Assembly: GCF_004217045.1 (NCBI RefSeq)
Contig: NZ_SGXM01000001.1
Span: 868,001 to 932,000, forward strand
DNA: 64,000 nt
Reading direction: 5' to 3'
From: Cupriavidus agavae
GTDB taxonomy: Bacteria > Pseudomonadota > Gammaproteobacteria > Burkholderiales > Burkholderiaceae
In this document: positions 11,173-19,741 of the stretch, in pieces
Layout of the letters: the number at the start of each line of letters is the position of its first letter
Numbering within the stretch: the first letter of the stretch is position 1
Position numbers and translations under genes: made by a program
The notes under the pieces: generated by a model
What the model saw: the letters and a program-made list of their open reading frames with translations, nothing else
Told to the model about the DNA's origin: nothing
Databases searched by the model: none

Positions 11173-11787
11173 ATGAAGGCGGCGCCGCCCACCTCGTTGC
11201 AGGCGCTGGTCGAGGCGCTCAAGGTGCTGCCCGGCGTGGGCCCGAAATCGGCCCAGCGCATGGCCTACCACCTGCTGCAGCACGACCGCGACGGCGCCCG
11301 CAAGCTCGGCGACGCGCTGCGTGGCGCCGCCGATGGCATCCGCCATTGCGCGCGCTGCAACACGTTCACCGAGCAGGAAATCTGCGAGACCTGCCGTGAT
11401 CCGGAACGCGACGCCACGCTGCTGTGCGTGGTGGAGACGCCGGCCGACCAGGTCATGATCGAGCAGACCCTGACCTATCGCGGCCAGTATTTCGTGCTGA
11501 TGGGGCGGCTTTCGCCGCTCGACGGCATCGGGCCGAAGGAAATCCACCTTGACCGCCTGCTGGCGCGGGCCACCGAGCCCGAATCGGGCGGTCCGGCCAC
11601 GGAGGTGATCGTGGCCACCAATTTCACGAGCGAGGGCGAGGCCACTGCGCATTACATCGGCGAAATGCTGAAGGCGCGCGGGCTCAAGGTGTCGCGGCTG
11701 GCGCGGGGCGTGCCCGTGGGCGGCGAACTCGAATACGTGGACGCGGGCACCATCGCCCGCGCCGTGATGGACCGGCGCACGCTGTGA
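11173..11787 (+). CDS. recR: Recombination mediator protein RecR
   Basis: Ring-forming protein that acts with RecO/RecF to load RecA on gapped DNA. The 204-residue length is standard. Visible are the N-terminal helix-hairpin-helix ([17 protein letters not shown], about residues 20-36), the C4 zinc finger (CARCNTF...CETC, about 58-76) and the Toprim domain with the [10 protein letters not shown] and [12 protein letters not shown] motifs. It starts 37 nt after ybaB and completes the dnaX-ybaB-recR unit. Confidence 0.97.
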   Translation: MKAAPPTSLQALVEALKVLPGVGPKSAQRMAYHLLQHDRDGARKLGDALRGAADGIRHCARCNTFTEQEICETCRDPERDATLLCVVETPADQVMIEQTLTYRGQYFVLMGRLSPLDGIGPKEIHLDRLLARATEPESGGPATEVIVATNFTSEGEATAHYIGEMLKARGLKVSRLARGVPVGGELEYVDAGTIARAVMDRRTL

Positions 11788-11791
11788 CGGC

Positions 11792-12697
11792 ATGAACCTC
11801 GCCCGCTTCGATCTCGTCACGCTCGGCCTGTTCGTGGCCGTGGCCCGGCAGGGCAGCATCTCGGCCGGGGCGCGGCAGTCGCACCTGGCCGTGGCGGCGG
11901 CCAGCAAGCGGATTTCGGACCTGGAGACCGCCGTGGGCGCGCCGCTGTTCTTCCGCCATGCCGCCGGCGTGCAACTGACCGAGGCCGGGCAGGCCTGCTT
12001 CCACCACGCGCTGACGATCCTGCAGGACGTGGAGCGCATGGCCGGCGTGATGTCCGACTACGCCTCGGGCGTGCGCGGGCAGGTGCGCGTCTGCGCCAAC
12101 ACCTCGGCCATCACGCAGTTCCTGCCGGACGACCTGGCGCAGTTCATGCGCCAGCATCCCACCATCCGGATCGAGCTGGAAGAGCACAACAGCAGCGACA
12201 TCGTGGCCGCGCTGATGGAGAACCGCGCCGACGTCGGGATCTTTGCCGACCGCACGCCGTGCACCGGGCTGGTGACGGTGGAATACCGGCAGGACGAACT
12301 CGTCATCATCACGCCGCCGGGCCATCCGCTGGCGCAGCAGGGCGCGGTGCACTATGCCGACGCGCTCGAATACGATTTTGTCAGCCTGCCGCAGGTAACC
12401 TCGCTGGCCGCGCGCCTGCTCGAAGAGTCCAGCCGGCTGGAACGCCAGTTCCGGCTGCGCATCCAGGTGCGCAGCTTCGACGCGATGTGCCGCATGGTGA
12501 TGGCCGGGCTCGGCGTCGGCGTGCTGCCGAGGATCGCGGCCGAGCCGCACGTCAAGTCGATGGGGCTGGCGCTGGTTGGGCTGCAGGACGCCTGGGCGCG
12601 CCGCTCGCTGCTGATCGGCATGCGCGACCCGGCCGGGCTGACGGTGTCGGGAAGGTTGCTGATTTCACATCTTTGCGGGGATCGGGCGCCGTTTTGA
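11792..12697 (+). CDS. LysR-type transcriptional regulator
   Basis: The 301-residue product has an N-terminal winged helix-turn-helix (residues about 5-64, with SISAGARQSHLAVAAASKRI and APLFFR) and a C-terminal substrate-binding domain with the usual ADVGIF and GLGVGVLPR motifs. It begins only 4 nt after recR and may share its transcript, which is unusual for a LysR regulator. Its target is unknown; no divergent gene is present. The nearest metabolic genes that could be under its control are the CoA-transferase/lyase pair about 3 kb downstream, but nothing in the sequence proves that. Confidence 0.92.
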   Translation: MNLARFDLVTLGLFVAVARQGSISAGARQSHLAVAAASKRISDLETAVGAPLFFRHAAGVQLTEAGQACFHHALTILQDVERMAGVMSDYASGVRGQVRVCANTSAITQFLPDDLAQFMRQHPTIRIELEEHNSSDIVAALMENRADVGIFADRTPCTGLVTVEYRQDELVIITPPGHPLAQQGAVHYADALEYDFVSLPQVTSLAARLLEESSRLERQFRLRIQVRSFDAMCRMVMAGLGVGVLPRIAAEPHVKSMGLALVGLQDAWARRSLLIGMRDPAGLTVSGRLLISHLCGDRAPF

Positions 12698-12712
12698 GGT
12701 TCATGGGTGTTT

Positions 12713-12741
12713 GCTCCCCTCTCCCTACGGGAGAGCGGAGC
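12713..12741. repeat. REP-like palindrome, copy 1
   Basis: GCTCCCCTCTCCC, loop TAC, GGGAGAG-C-GGAGC. It belongs to the CCCCTCTCCCGC family with copies at 17385, 21397, 54043 and 62992, here in the opposite orientation and missing the inner GC pair. It lies between two convergent genes. There is no T run on either side, so it is not a typical intrinsic terminator. Confidence 0.75.
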
Positions 12742-12752
12742 AAGATGGCGCG

Positions 12753-14075
12753 TCAGGTCACGACTGCGTCAACCTCTCCAGACTGCACCCGATTCCGCCC
12801 CCGGCGCTTGGCCTCATACAGCGCCTGGTCGGCCCGCGAGATCATGCCGTGGATGGTGTCGCCCGGCTGGTAGCTGGCCACGCCCAGGCTGGCGGTCATC
12901 GCCCCCATCACCGAGAAATCCTGCGCCGCCACGGCGTGCCGGAGCGTCTCGGCCTGCGCGGCGGCGTCTTCGAGGCCCGTGTCGGGGCAGATGATCAGGA
13001 ATTCCTCGCCGCCCCAGCGGCCGACGATGTCGGCGGGCCGCTTGGCTCCGACGATGCGCTCGGCCATCTCGACGAGCACGCGGTCGCCCACCTGGTGGCC
13101 ATGGTTGTCGTTGATCGACTTGAAACGGTCCACATCGAGCAGGATGATCGAGAATGCGCTTTGCCCGGCCAGCGCGTCGATCAGGGCCTCGTCCAGGTAG
13201 CGGCGGTTGAACACGCGGGTCAGCTGGTCGGTGCGCGAGAGCGTTTCGAGCTGCTGGTTCTTCTCCATCAGTTCGGCCTGGGTGGCCTGGATCTGGGCGA
13301 AGGCGTTGTTGCTGCGCTGGATGGCGGCGCGCACGGTCAGCTCGGCCTCGGTGCGCTCGGCGATGATCAGCTTGAGCTTGCGCAGCACCTGGTTGAAGCC
13401 GTCGATCACGCTGTCGAACTCCTGCCGGCCGATCCGGCCCAGTTCCTCGGGCTCGTCGCCGTGGCGCGAGGCCAGTTGGAACAGCGCGCGCTGCAGGTGT
13501 TCCAGCGGGCGGAAGACCATGCGCAGGCCGAAAGTCAGCAGCAGCACCAGTACCACGTCGATGGCCGCAACCTCGCTCAGGCCCTGGATCATGGCGGCGC
13601 GCAGCGCCTGGTGCATCGGCTGCCGGCTGAAACGGACCACCGCCTTGCCGATCGACAGTTCGCGCCGCCCGGCGTCGATATTGTCCGGCGGATAGATCAC
13701 CACCTGGCCCAGCAGGTCGTCGGCCCCGGCCGCCGCGCAGGGCGGGCCGTCGCGATAGGCCGGGCGGCCGGCCGTGGCGTAGGTTTCCTTGCCATCGGGC
13801 GAGAACACGCACGCCTCCACCACCTCGGGGTGGATCAGCGTGGAATCGAGCCGCGTGCGCAGGATGCCCACGTTGAGCGCCCAGGTTGGCTCGGCCAGGC
13901 TCTGGGCCAGGCCCTCCAGCACATCGATGCGGGTCCGCTCGAAGCGCTGTTCCAGCTCCTGCTGGTAGAGCCAGTGCCGGTGCACGCCGAATGCGCCCAG
14001 CGTCGTCGTGGTGACGACGATGAACAGCACGATCATCCTGGTCCGGATCGAATGAACCGGTGGCAGCGGAGGCAT
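12753..14075 (-). CDS. Membrane diguanylate cyclase (GGDEF)
   Basis: Makes the second messenger c-di-GMP. The 440-residue protein has a membrane helix at about 13-31, a periplasmic domain of about 140 residues, a second helix at about 171-189, a HAMP-like segment, a short coiled coil (about 255-280) and a GGDEF domain. The active site reads GGEEF (355-359), with the metal-binding DVDRFKSIND upstream. The inhibitory I-site RPAD (346-349) lies exactly five residues before GGEEF, so product feedback is expected. It follows a minus-strand periplasmic binding protein gene by 65 nt, which suggests the binding protein delivers a signal to this sensor. Confidence 0.93.
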   Translation of the reverse strand: MPPLPPVHSIRTRMIVLFIVVTTTTLGAFGVHRHWLYQQELEQRFERTRIDVLEGLAQSLAEPTWALNVGILRTRLDSTLIHPEVVEACVFSPDGKETYATAGRPAYRDGPPCAAAGADDLLGQVVIYPPDNIDAGRRELSIGKAVVRFSRQPMHQALRAAMIQGLSEVAAIDVVLVLLLTFGLRMVFRPLEHLQRALFQLASRHGDEPEELGRIGRQEFDSVIDGFNQVLRKLKLIIAERTEAELTVRAAIQRSNNAFAQIQATQAELMEKNQQLETLSRTDQLTRVFNRRYLDEALIDALAGQSAFSIILLDVDRFKSINDNHGHQVGDRVLVEMAERIVGAKRPADIVGRWGGEEFLIICPDTGLEDAAAQAETLRHAVAAQDFSVMGAMTASLGVASYQPGDTIHGMISRADQALYEAKRRGRNRVQSGEVDAVVT

Positions 14076-14140
14076 GAGGCGGAGATCCTGGCGGGTTCCA
14101 GCGCGGGCGCGGATGCGGCGGGGCGGGTCAGTGCGGCATT

Positions 14141-14902
14141 CTAGTCAGCCGCCGCCCGGTTGAACAGGTCTCGGAATTTCGCCAATTCCGGATGGGCTTC
14201 CTCGTATTTCTTGCTGAATCCGATGTGGACGGTCTCGGTCTTGACCAGCATCGCCAGCCGTGACTTGTATCGCATGCGTTCGGGCAGGCCCCGGGCTTCG
14301 AGCCCGCGCAGCGCCTCGCCAATGACCACGCTGGGGTTGACCACGCAGTCGATCTCGCCGACCAGCATTTTCTTGACCAGATCCTGGAATTCGTGCCCCT
14401 CGACGATCGTGATCCGGCCCTCGCGGCCCATCTGGAAGAAGCGCGGGCCGGGCGCCAGGTAGTTGCGCTGGTTGCCGAAACGCAGCCCGGCAAAATCGTC
14501 GGGATAGTGGTGGAAGGTGCGGCCCTCGATGGCGTCGCGGTTGCAGTGCACGGCTACCTCCTCGGCGTAGAACGGCTTCGAATGGTTCAGGTAGGGGCGC
14601 TCCTTCGGGCGGTAGTAGACGCCCAGGATGCCGGCACTGTTGCCGTTGCGCGCCTCCTCGACCGTGCGGGCCCACGACGCGAAGCGGATCTCCACCTGGT
14701 AGCCCGGAATACGGTTCAGCACGCGCCGCACGTGGTCGATGTAGGCGCCTTTCGGCACGCCGTTCTCCTCGTACGAGAGCGGACGCTGGCCGGCTTCGGA
14801 GTACAGCACGATGGTGGTCTGGGCGATGCCGGGTGCGGGGCCGAGCGTGGCGGCCAGCAGCAGGGCGGCGCGGAGAATCCGGCGAAGGCGGGCGAAATCC
14901 AT
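14141..14902 (-). CDS. Periplasmic solute-binding protein, family 3 (amino-acid type fold)
   Basis: 253 residues with a Sec signal peptide (about 1-28, ending PGIAQ) and no lipobox, so a free periplasmic protein. The mature part has the two-lobe SBP_bac_3 pattern: an early VLYSEAGQRPLSYEENG ligand-pocket strand, LGVYYRPKERPYLNHSKPFY in the hinge and a VGEIDCVVNPSVVIG strand. No permease or ATPase gene is adjacent; instead the next gene in the same direction is a diguanylate cyclase. This context fits a ligand sensor rather than an importer component. The ligand is unknown. Confidence 0.8.
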   Translation of the reverse strand: MDFARLRRILRAALLLAATLGPAPGIAQTTIVLYSEAGQRPLSYEENGVPKGAYIDHVRRVLNRIPGYQVEIRFASWARTVEEARNGNSAGILGVYYRPKERPYLNHSKPFYAEEVAVHCNRDAIEGRTFHHYPDDFAGLRFGNQRNYLAPGPRFFQMGREGRITIVEGHEFQDLVKKMLVGEIDCVVNPSVVIGEALRGLEARGLPERMRYKSRLAMLVKTETVHIGFSKKYEEAHPELAKFRDLFNRAAAD

Positions 14903-15191
14903 GGCGGTTGCATGCCGGCGGGCAGCCCGGCTGGGAATCAGGAGGGGTCAGGGCTCCGGGATGCCCCGGATGCTTCCGATACGGGTACGGCGTGAACTCC
15001 AATGCATCAGTAACGGCACGCCGGCGGCCAGGTTGAGTGTAGCCGGGCAGGGTATTCCCGAATCTTTCGCATTCCGAGAAAGCCCGCTTTCCGTATTGCC
15101 GATTCCGCGCCACCCCGCAACGGGGCACACTCCGTTCAAACCAGAAACCAATCCCCCAGATGGGTCACGTTCTACGGAGACATTCCCCAAC
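14903..15191. other. Divergent intergenic region
   Basis: This 289-bp stretch separates the minus-strand binding protein gene from the plus-strand CoA-transferase gene and must carry both promoters. No convincing -10/-35 pair was found. A CTTTC-N9-GAAAG inverted repeat near 15070 is the only LysR-box-like element noticed. Confidence 0.35.
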
Positions 15192-16388
15192 ATGGCGCAA
15201 CAGATTCTCAATGGCATCCGGGTCCTGGAACTGGGACAACTGATTGCCGGCCCCTTTGCCGCCAAGACGCTGGCCGACTTCGGCGCCCACGTCGTCAAGG
15301 TGGAACCTCCCGGCCAGGGCGATCCGCTGCGCAAATGGCGCATGATCCACGAGGATACCTCGGTCTGGTGGGAGGCACAGTCGCGCAACAAGCAGTCGAT
15401 CGCCATCGACCTGCGCCAGCCCGAGGGCCAGGCGCTGGTGCGCAAGCTGGCCGCCGAGGCCGACGTGCTGATCGAGAACTTCCGCCCCGGCACGATGGAA
15501 AAGTGGGGCATGGGGTGGGATGTGCTGCACGCCGCCAACCCGAAGCTGATCATGGTGCGGGTCTCGGGCTACGGCCAGACCGGCCCGAAGCGCGACGAGC
15601 CGGGCTTTGCCGCCGTGGCCGAGGCCATGAGCGGGCTGCGCTACCTGACCGGCGAGCCGGGCCGGCCGCCGGTGCGTGCCGGGCTGTCGCTGGGTGACAC
15701 CATTGCCGGGCTGCATGGCGCGCTGGGCGTGCTGCTGGCGCTGTACGAGCGCGATGCGCGCGGCGGGCAGGGCCAGGTCATCGACGTGGCGCTCTATGAA
15801 TCGCTGTTCAACCTCAGCGAAAGCCTGCTGCCCGAGTATTCGGTGTTCGGCGCGGTGCGCCAGCCGGCCGGCGGCGCGCTGCCGGGCATCGCCCCGTCCA
15901 ATGCCTACCCGTGCGGCTGCGGCGACTACGTGCTGATTGCCGCCAATGGCGACGCCATCTTCAGGCGCCTGATGGGGGTGATGGAGCGCCCGGACCTCGG
16001 CGACGACCCGGAGCTGGCGCGCAACGATGGCCGCGTCAGGCGCGTGGACGAAATCGACGCCGCCATCGGCGCCTGGACCAGAACCCACACCGTGGCGTCG
16101 GTGCTCGACATCCTGCGCGGCGCCGACGTGCCCTCGGGCCGGATCTACACCGTCAAGGACATTGCCGAGGACCCGCATTACCGGGCGCGCGGCGTGATCG
16201 AGACGGTCACGTCGGCCGGTGGGCTCGACGTCGAGGTGCCCGGCATCATTCCGAAGCTGTCTGGCAACCCGGGTGCCATCCATGACCGCGCGCCCACGCT
16301 GGGCGAGCATACCGACGCCGTGCTGGCCGAATCCGGCTTCGACGCGGCAGCCATCGCGGACCTGCGGGCCCGGGGAGTGATCGCATGA
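15192..16388 (+). CDS. Class III (CaiB/BaiF) CoA-transferase
   Basis: Transfers CoA between an acyl-CoA donor and a carboxylic acid. The 398-residue protein begins MAQQILNGIRVLELGQLIAG, the standard family N-terminus, so the ATG at 15192 is used and not the longer upstream frame. The catalytic aspartate is D169 in the motif AGLSLGDTIAGLHG, the same position as in formyl-CoA transferase. Its stop overlaps the start of an HMG-CoA lyase gene (ATGA), so the two are translationally coupled. With that partner, the likely acceptor is a dicarboxylic acid such as 3-hydroxy-3-methylglutarate, but this is inference from context. Confidence 0.92.
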   Translation: MAQQILNGIRVLELGQLIAGPFAAKTLADFGAHVVKVEPPGQGDPLRKWRMIHEDTSVWWEAQSRNKQSIAIDLRQPEGQALVRKLAAEADVLIENFRPGTMEKWGMGWDVLHAANPKLIMVRVSGYGQTGPKRDEPGFAAVAEAMSGLRYLTGEPGRPPVRAGLSLGDTIAGLHGALGVLLALYERDARGGQGQVIDVALYESLFNLSESLLPEYSVFGAVRQPAGGALPGIAPSNAYPCGCGDYVLIAANGDAIFRRLMGVMERPDLGDDPELARNDGRVRRVDEIDAAIGAWTRTHTVASVLDILRGADVPSGRIYTVKDIAEDPHYRARGVIETVTSAGGLDVEVPGIIPKLSGNPGAIHDRAPTLGEHTDAVLAESGFDAAAIADLRARGVIA

Positions 16389-17365
16389 ACGCCAGTATCC
16401 AGAACCGCTATCCGCTGGCCGGGCCGGCGAAGATCGAGATCAACGACGTGGCGCCGCGTGACGGCCTGCAGATCGAGACCTTCATCGTGCCCACCGGGGG
16501 CAAGGTGGCCTTTGTCGACGCGCTGGCCCATTGCGGCTTTGCCCGGATCGAGGCCACGTCGTTCACGTCGGCCCGCGCCATCCCCGCGCTGGCCGATGCC
16601 GAGGCCGTGATGCACCAGATCGAGCGGGTGCCCGGCGTGGCCTACACGGTGCTGGTGCCGAACCTGCGCGGGCTGGAACGGGCGCTGTCGTGCCGGCCGG
16701 ACGAGGTGAACCTGGTGATGTCGGCCAGCGAGACGCACAACCGCGCCAACCTGCGCATGACGCGCGAGCAGTCGAAGGCGCAGTTGCTGGCGATGATCGC
16801 CGAGGCGGGCAAGGCCGGGGTGCCGGTGAACGTGTCGCTGTCGACCGTATTCGGCTGCCCGTTCGAGGGCGAGGTCGACGAGGCCGAGGTCATGGCGCTG
16901 GCCCACGGGTTTGCCGAGGCGGGCACGGCCGGCATCACGCTCTGCGACACCACCGGCATGGCCTACCCGAACCAGGTGGCGGCGCTTTGCGAGCGGTTCC
17001 GGCGCGAACTGCCGGATACCGGCCTGACGATCCACCTCCACAACACGCGCGGCATGGGGCTGGCCAATGCCATGGCGGCCTGGCAGACCGGCGTGACGCG
17101 CTTCGACGCCGCCGCCGGCGGCCTGGGCGGCTGCCCGTACGCGCCCGGCGCCAGCGGCAATGTCAGCACCGAGGAACTGGTCCATATGTTCGCCTCGATG
17201 GGCGTGGACACCGGCATCGACCTCGACCGCCTGCTCGGCGTGGTGGGCGGCGTGTCGGAACTGGTCCAGCGCAACGTGCCCAGCCAGCTGCTGAGCGCCG
17301 GCCCACGGCTGCGGACGCACCAGCCGCCGGGGTGGATGGCGGAGTTTTTTGCGGGAGCTGATTGA
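16385..17365 (+). CDS. mvaB: Hydroxymethylglutaryl-CoA lyase
   Basis: Cleaves HMG-CoA to acetyl-CoA and acetoacetate, usually the last step of leucine degradation. The 326-residue TIM-barrel protein retains the key residues of the family: APRDGLQ with catalytic Arg and Asp near the N-terminus, the metal-binding IHLHNTRGMG, and the signature loop GGLGGCPYAPGASGN with the catalytic cysteine. It starts inside the stop of the CoA-transferase gene (4-bp overlap). No leucine-pathway genes (liu cluster) are nearby, so it probably serves a different input acid activated by the adjacent transferase. Confidence 0.92.
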   Translation: MNASIQNRYPLAGPAKIEINDVAPRDGLQIETFIVPTGGKVAFVDALAHCGFARIEATSFTSARAIPALADAEAVMHQIERVPGVAYTVLVPNLRGLERALSCRPDEVNLVMSASETHNRANLRMTREQSKAQLLAMIAEAGKAGVPVNVSLSTVFGCPFEGEVDEAEVMALAHGFAEAGTAGITLCDTTGMAYPNQVAALCERFRRELPDTGLTIHLHNTRGMGLANAMAAWQTGVTRFDAAAGGLGGCPYAPGASGNVSTEELVHMFASMGVDTGIDLDRLLGVVGGVSELVQRNVPSQLLSAGPRLRTHQPPGWMAEFFAGAD

Positions 17366-17384
17366 TCCCTACTCGTTTTTTGCG

Positions 17385-17416
17385 CCCCTCTCCCGCGTGG
17401 CGGGAGCGGGGAGAGC
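17385..17416. repeat. REP-like palindrome, copy 2
   Basis: CCCCTCTCCCGC, loop GTG, GCGGGAG-C-GGGGAGAGC: the same family as the copy at 21397 with one inserted base in the right arm. It lies in the 100-nt gap between the HMG-CoA lyase gene and the Bug-type binding protein gene, both plus strand. Confidence 0.8.
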
Positions 17417-17464
17417 ACCCTCGGAATATTTTTGAGTCCCCCACTATAAAAACGGAGACAAACC

Positions 17465-18433
17465 ATGCAACGTACCCTCATCGCCGCGCTCGCAGTCGGC
17501 CTGACCTGCACCACCACCGCTTACGCCCAGGATGGCGCCTATCCCAACCGCCCGGTCATGCTCGTGGTCTCGGCCTCCGCCGGCGGCACCACCGACCTGG
17601 CCGCGCGCCTGATCTCCGAGCCGCTGTCGAAGGCGCTCGGGCAGTCGGTGGTGGTCGACAACAAGCCGGGCGGCAACGGCAGCATCGCCGCGCAGGCCGT
17701 GCAGCGCGCCAAGCCTGATGGCTACACGCTGATGGTGCAGTACTCGGGCTTCCACGTGATCACGCCGCTGCTGACCAAGATGCCGTGGGATCCGGTCAAG
17801 GATTTCGCGCCGGTGGCCAACCTGCTGTCGGCACCGCAGGTGCTGGTGGTACGCCCGAGCCTGCCGGTCAAGTCGCTCAAGGAACTGGTGACGTACGCCC
17901 GCGCCAATCCGAACAAGCTCAACTACGCGTCGTCGGGCAATGGCTCGCTGCAGCACGTGTCCACCGAGCTGCTGAACCAGATGGCCGGTATCCAGATCAC
18001 CCACGTGCCGTACAAGGGTACCGGTCCGGCGCTGACGGACCTGCTGGGCGGCAACGTCGACATGACGATGACCACGCCGCCGCCGCTGATGGGCCATATC
18101 GTGGCCGGCAAGCTGCGCCCGCTCGTGGTGACGAGCAAGACCCGCCTGGCCAGCCTCAAGGACGTGCCGTCGGCGCCCGAGGCCGGCTATCCCGACCTCG
18201 ACGTGTCGTCCTGGTTCGCCATGTACGCGCCGGTGGGCACGCCCAAGCCCGTGATCGACCGCCTGACCACCGAGATCGAGAAGATCATGAAGTCCGACGC
18301 GTTCCGCAAGAAGGCCGAGGAACTGGGCGCCGAGGCGCACTACATGAACCCGCAGCAGCTTGACCAGTACCAGAAGGCCGAGTTGCAGCGCTGGGCCAAG
18401 GTCATCAAGTCGGCGGACATCAAGGCCGAGTAA
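17465..18433 (+). CDS. Bug-family (TctC) periplasmic tricarboxylate-type binding protein
   Basis: 322 residues with a cleavable signal peptide (about 1-22, ending TTAYAQ). The mature start (YPNRPVMLVVSASAGGTTD) is the family hallmark: the Bug fold binds carboxylate ligands through this first loop. Other family motifs are VVDNKPGGNGSIAAQAV and YASSGNGSLQHVSTELL. No tctA or tctB membrane genes are present, as is common for the many orphan Bug proteins of Burkholderiales. Its position 100 nt after the CoA-transferase/HMG-CoA lyase pair suggests it binds the acid that those enzymes use. Confidence 0.92.
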   Translation: MQRTLIAALAVGLTCTTTAYAQDGAYPNRPVMLVVSASAGGTTDLAARLISEPLSKALGQSVVVDNKPGGNGSIAAQAVQRAKPDGYTLMVQYSGFHVITPLLTKMPWDPVKDFAPVANLLSAPQVLVVRPSLPVKSLKELVTYARANPNKLNYASSGNGSLQHVSTELLNQMAGIQITHVPYKGTGPALTDLLGGNVDMTMTTPPPLMGHIVAGKLRPLVVTSKTRLASLKDVPSAPEAGYPDLDVSSWFAMYAPVGTPKPVIDRLTTEIEKIMKSDAFRKKAEELGAEAHYMNPQQLDQYQKAELQRWAKVIKSADIKAE

Positions 18434-18449
18434 CGCTGCGGCAACGTCC

Positions 18450-18463
18450 AATGTCCGGACATT
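18450..18463. promoter_or_regulatory. 14-bp perfect palindrome, candidate operator
   Basis: AATGTCCGGACATT is perfectly self-complementary. It lies 17 nt after the Bug gene and 131 nt before the ABC-importer binding protein gene. No regulator gene is adjacent, so the binding protein is unknown. Confidence 0.4.
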
Positions 18464-18508
18464 AGGTGTTGATCCCGATGTGGGATGGCGCCGGGCAGGG
18501 GTAGCATC

Positions 18509-18540
18509 GCCGGGAGCCGCTTTGCGGCGTCCCGGCTTTC
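18509..18540 (+). terminator. Hairpin terminator between the Bug gene and the ABC importer
   Basis: GCCGGGAGCCGC, loop TTT, GCGGC-G-TCCCGGC form a stem of about 12 bp with one bulged G, followed by a short TTTC. The U tract is weak, so partial read-through is possible. Confidence 0.55.
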
Positions 18541-18594
18541 GTGCGTCCGCACGTCGGCGCATCGGCACAAGACACAGACAGGCAGGAGACAACG

Positions 18595-19641
18595 ATGTAC
18601 GACAAGAAATTCTGGAAGCAACTGCTGATCGCGCTGGCGCTGTTCCTGGCCGGCTGGTTCACGTTCGGCAGCAACGCGTTTGCCCAGGGCAAGCCCGAGA
18701 AGGCCAAGGTGACCATCGCCGTGGGCGGCAAGAACCTGTTCTACTACCTGCCGCTGACGATTGCCGAGCGCCTGGGTTACTTCAAGGACGAAGGGCTGGA
18801 CGTGGAGATCGTCGACTTCGCCGGCGGCGCCAAGGCGCTGCAGGCCGTGGTGGGCGGCAGCGCCGACGTGGTGTCGGGCGCCTACGAGCACACGATCAAC
18901 CTGCAGGCCAAGGGCCAGCAGTACCAGGAGTTCGTGCTGCAGGGCCGCGCGCCGCAGATCGTGCTGGTGGTGTCGAACAAGACGATGCCGAACTACAACG
19001 GCATTGCCGACCTCAAGGGCAAGAAGATCGGCGTGACCGCGCCGGGCTCGTCCACCAACATGATGGCCAATTTCGTGCTGGCCAAGGCCGGACTCAAGCC
19101 GTCGGACGTGTCGTTCATTGGCGTGGGCGCCAGCGCCGGCGCGGTGGCCGCGATGCGCTCGGGCCAGATCGACGCCATGGCCAACCTGGACCCGGTGATC
19201 TCGATGCTGACGCAGAAGAACGAGGTCAGGATTGCCTCGGATACGCGCACGCTCAAGGAAACCCAGACCGTGTTCGGCGGCAACATGCCCTCGGGCTGCC
19301 TGTACGCGTCGACCAAATTCATCGAGCAGAACCCCAACACCACGCAGGCGCTGACCAACGCCATGGTGCGGGCGCTGAAGTGGCTGCAGAAGGCCGGCCC
19401 GTCGGACATCGTCAAGACCGTGCCGGAAAGCTACCTGCTGGGCGACCGCGCGCTGTATCTGTCGGCCTGGGAGAAGGTCAAGGAGGCGATCTCGCCGGAC
19501 GGCACGATGCCCGCCGATGGCCCGAAGACCGCGCTGACCACGCTGCAGCAGTTCGACCCGGAACTGAAGGGCAAGACGATCAAGCTCGAAAACACCTTCA
19601 CGAACTCGTTCGTGCAGAAGGCCAACGCCAAGTACAAGTAA
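18595..19641 (+). CDS. ABC importer substrate-binding protein, NitT/TauT (SsuA/ThiY) type
   Basis: 348 residues with a long hydrophobic signal (about 10-31, ending SNAFAQ). The mature domain opens VTIAVGGKNLFYYLPLTIAE and continues YFKDEGLDVEIVDFAGGAKA, the ligand-binding pattern shared by sulfonate, nitrate, taurine and pyrimidine-precursor binding proteins. The ATG at 18595 follows an AGGAG. It is the first gene of a set with the ATPase (19742) and permease (20590). No thiamin riboswitch precedes it and no sulfonate monooxygenase or nitrile gene adjoins, so the ligand is open. Confidence 0.9.
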   Translation: MYDKKFWKQLLIALALFLAGWFTFGSNAFAQGKPEKAKVTIAVGGKNLFYYLPLTIAERLGYFKDEGLDVEIVDFAGGAKALQAVVGGSADVVSGAYEHTINLQAKGQQYQEFVLQGRAPQIVLVVSNKTMPNYNGIADLKGKKIGVTAPGSSTNMMANFVLAKAGLKPSDVSFIGVGASAGAVAAMRSGQIDAMANLDPVISMLTQKNEVRIASDTRTLKETQTVFGGNMPSGCLYASTKFIEQNPNTTQALTNAMVRALKWLQKAGPSDIVKTVPESYLLGDRALYLSAWEKVKEAISPDGTMPADGPKTALTTLQQFDPELKGKTIKLENTFTNSFVQKANAKYK

Positions 19642-19741
19642 GCCGCCGCACGGGCATCCGGGGCCGCCCCGGATGCTTCCGCCGCCTGCATGCTCCCGCC
19701 CGCCCGGCGGGTGCATCGTATTTCGTCCAGTTATCGCCCCG

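Noticed and set aside
18434..18594. Thiamin (TPP) riboswitch before the SsuA/ThiY-type importer
   Set aside because: The CTGAGA and ACCTGA cores are absent; the hairpin seen is a simple terminator-like stem.
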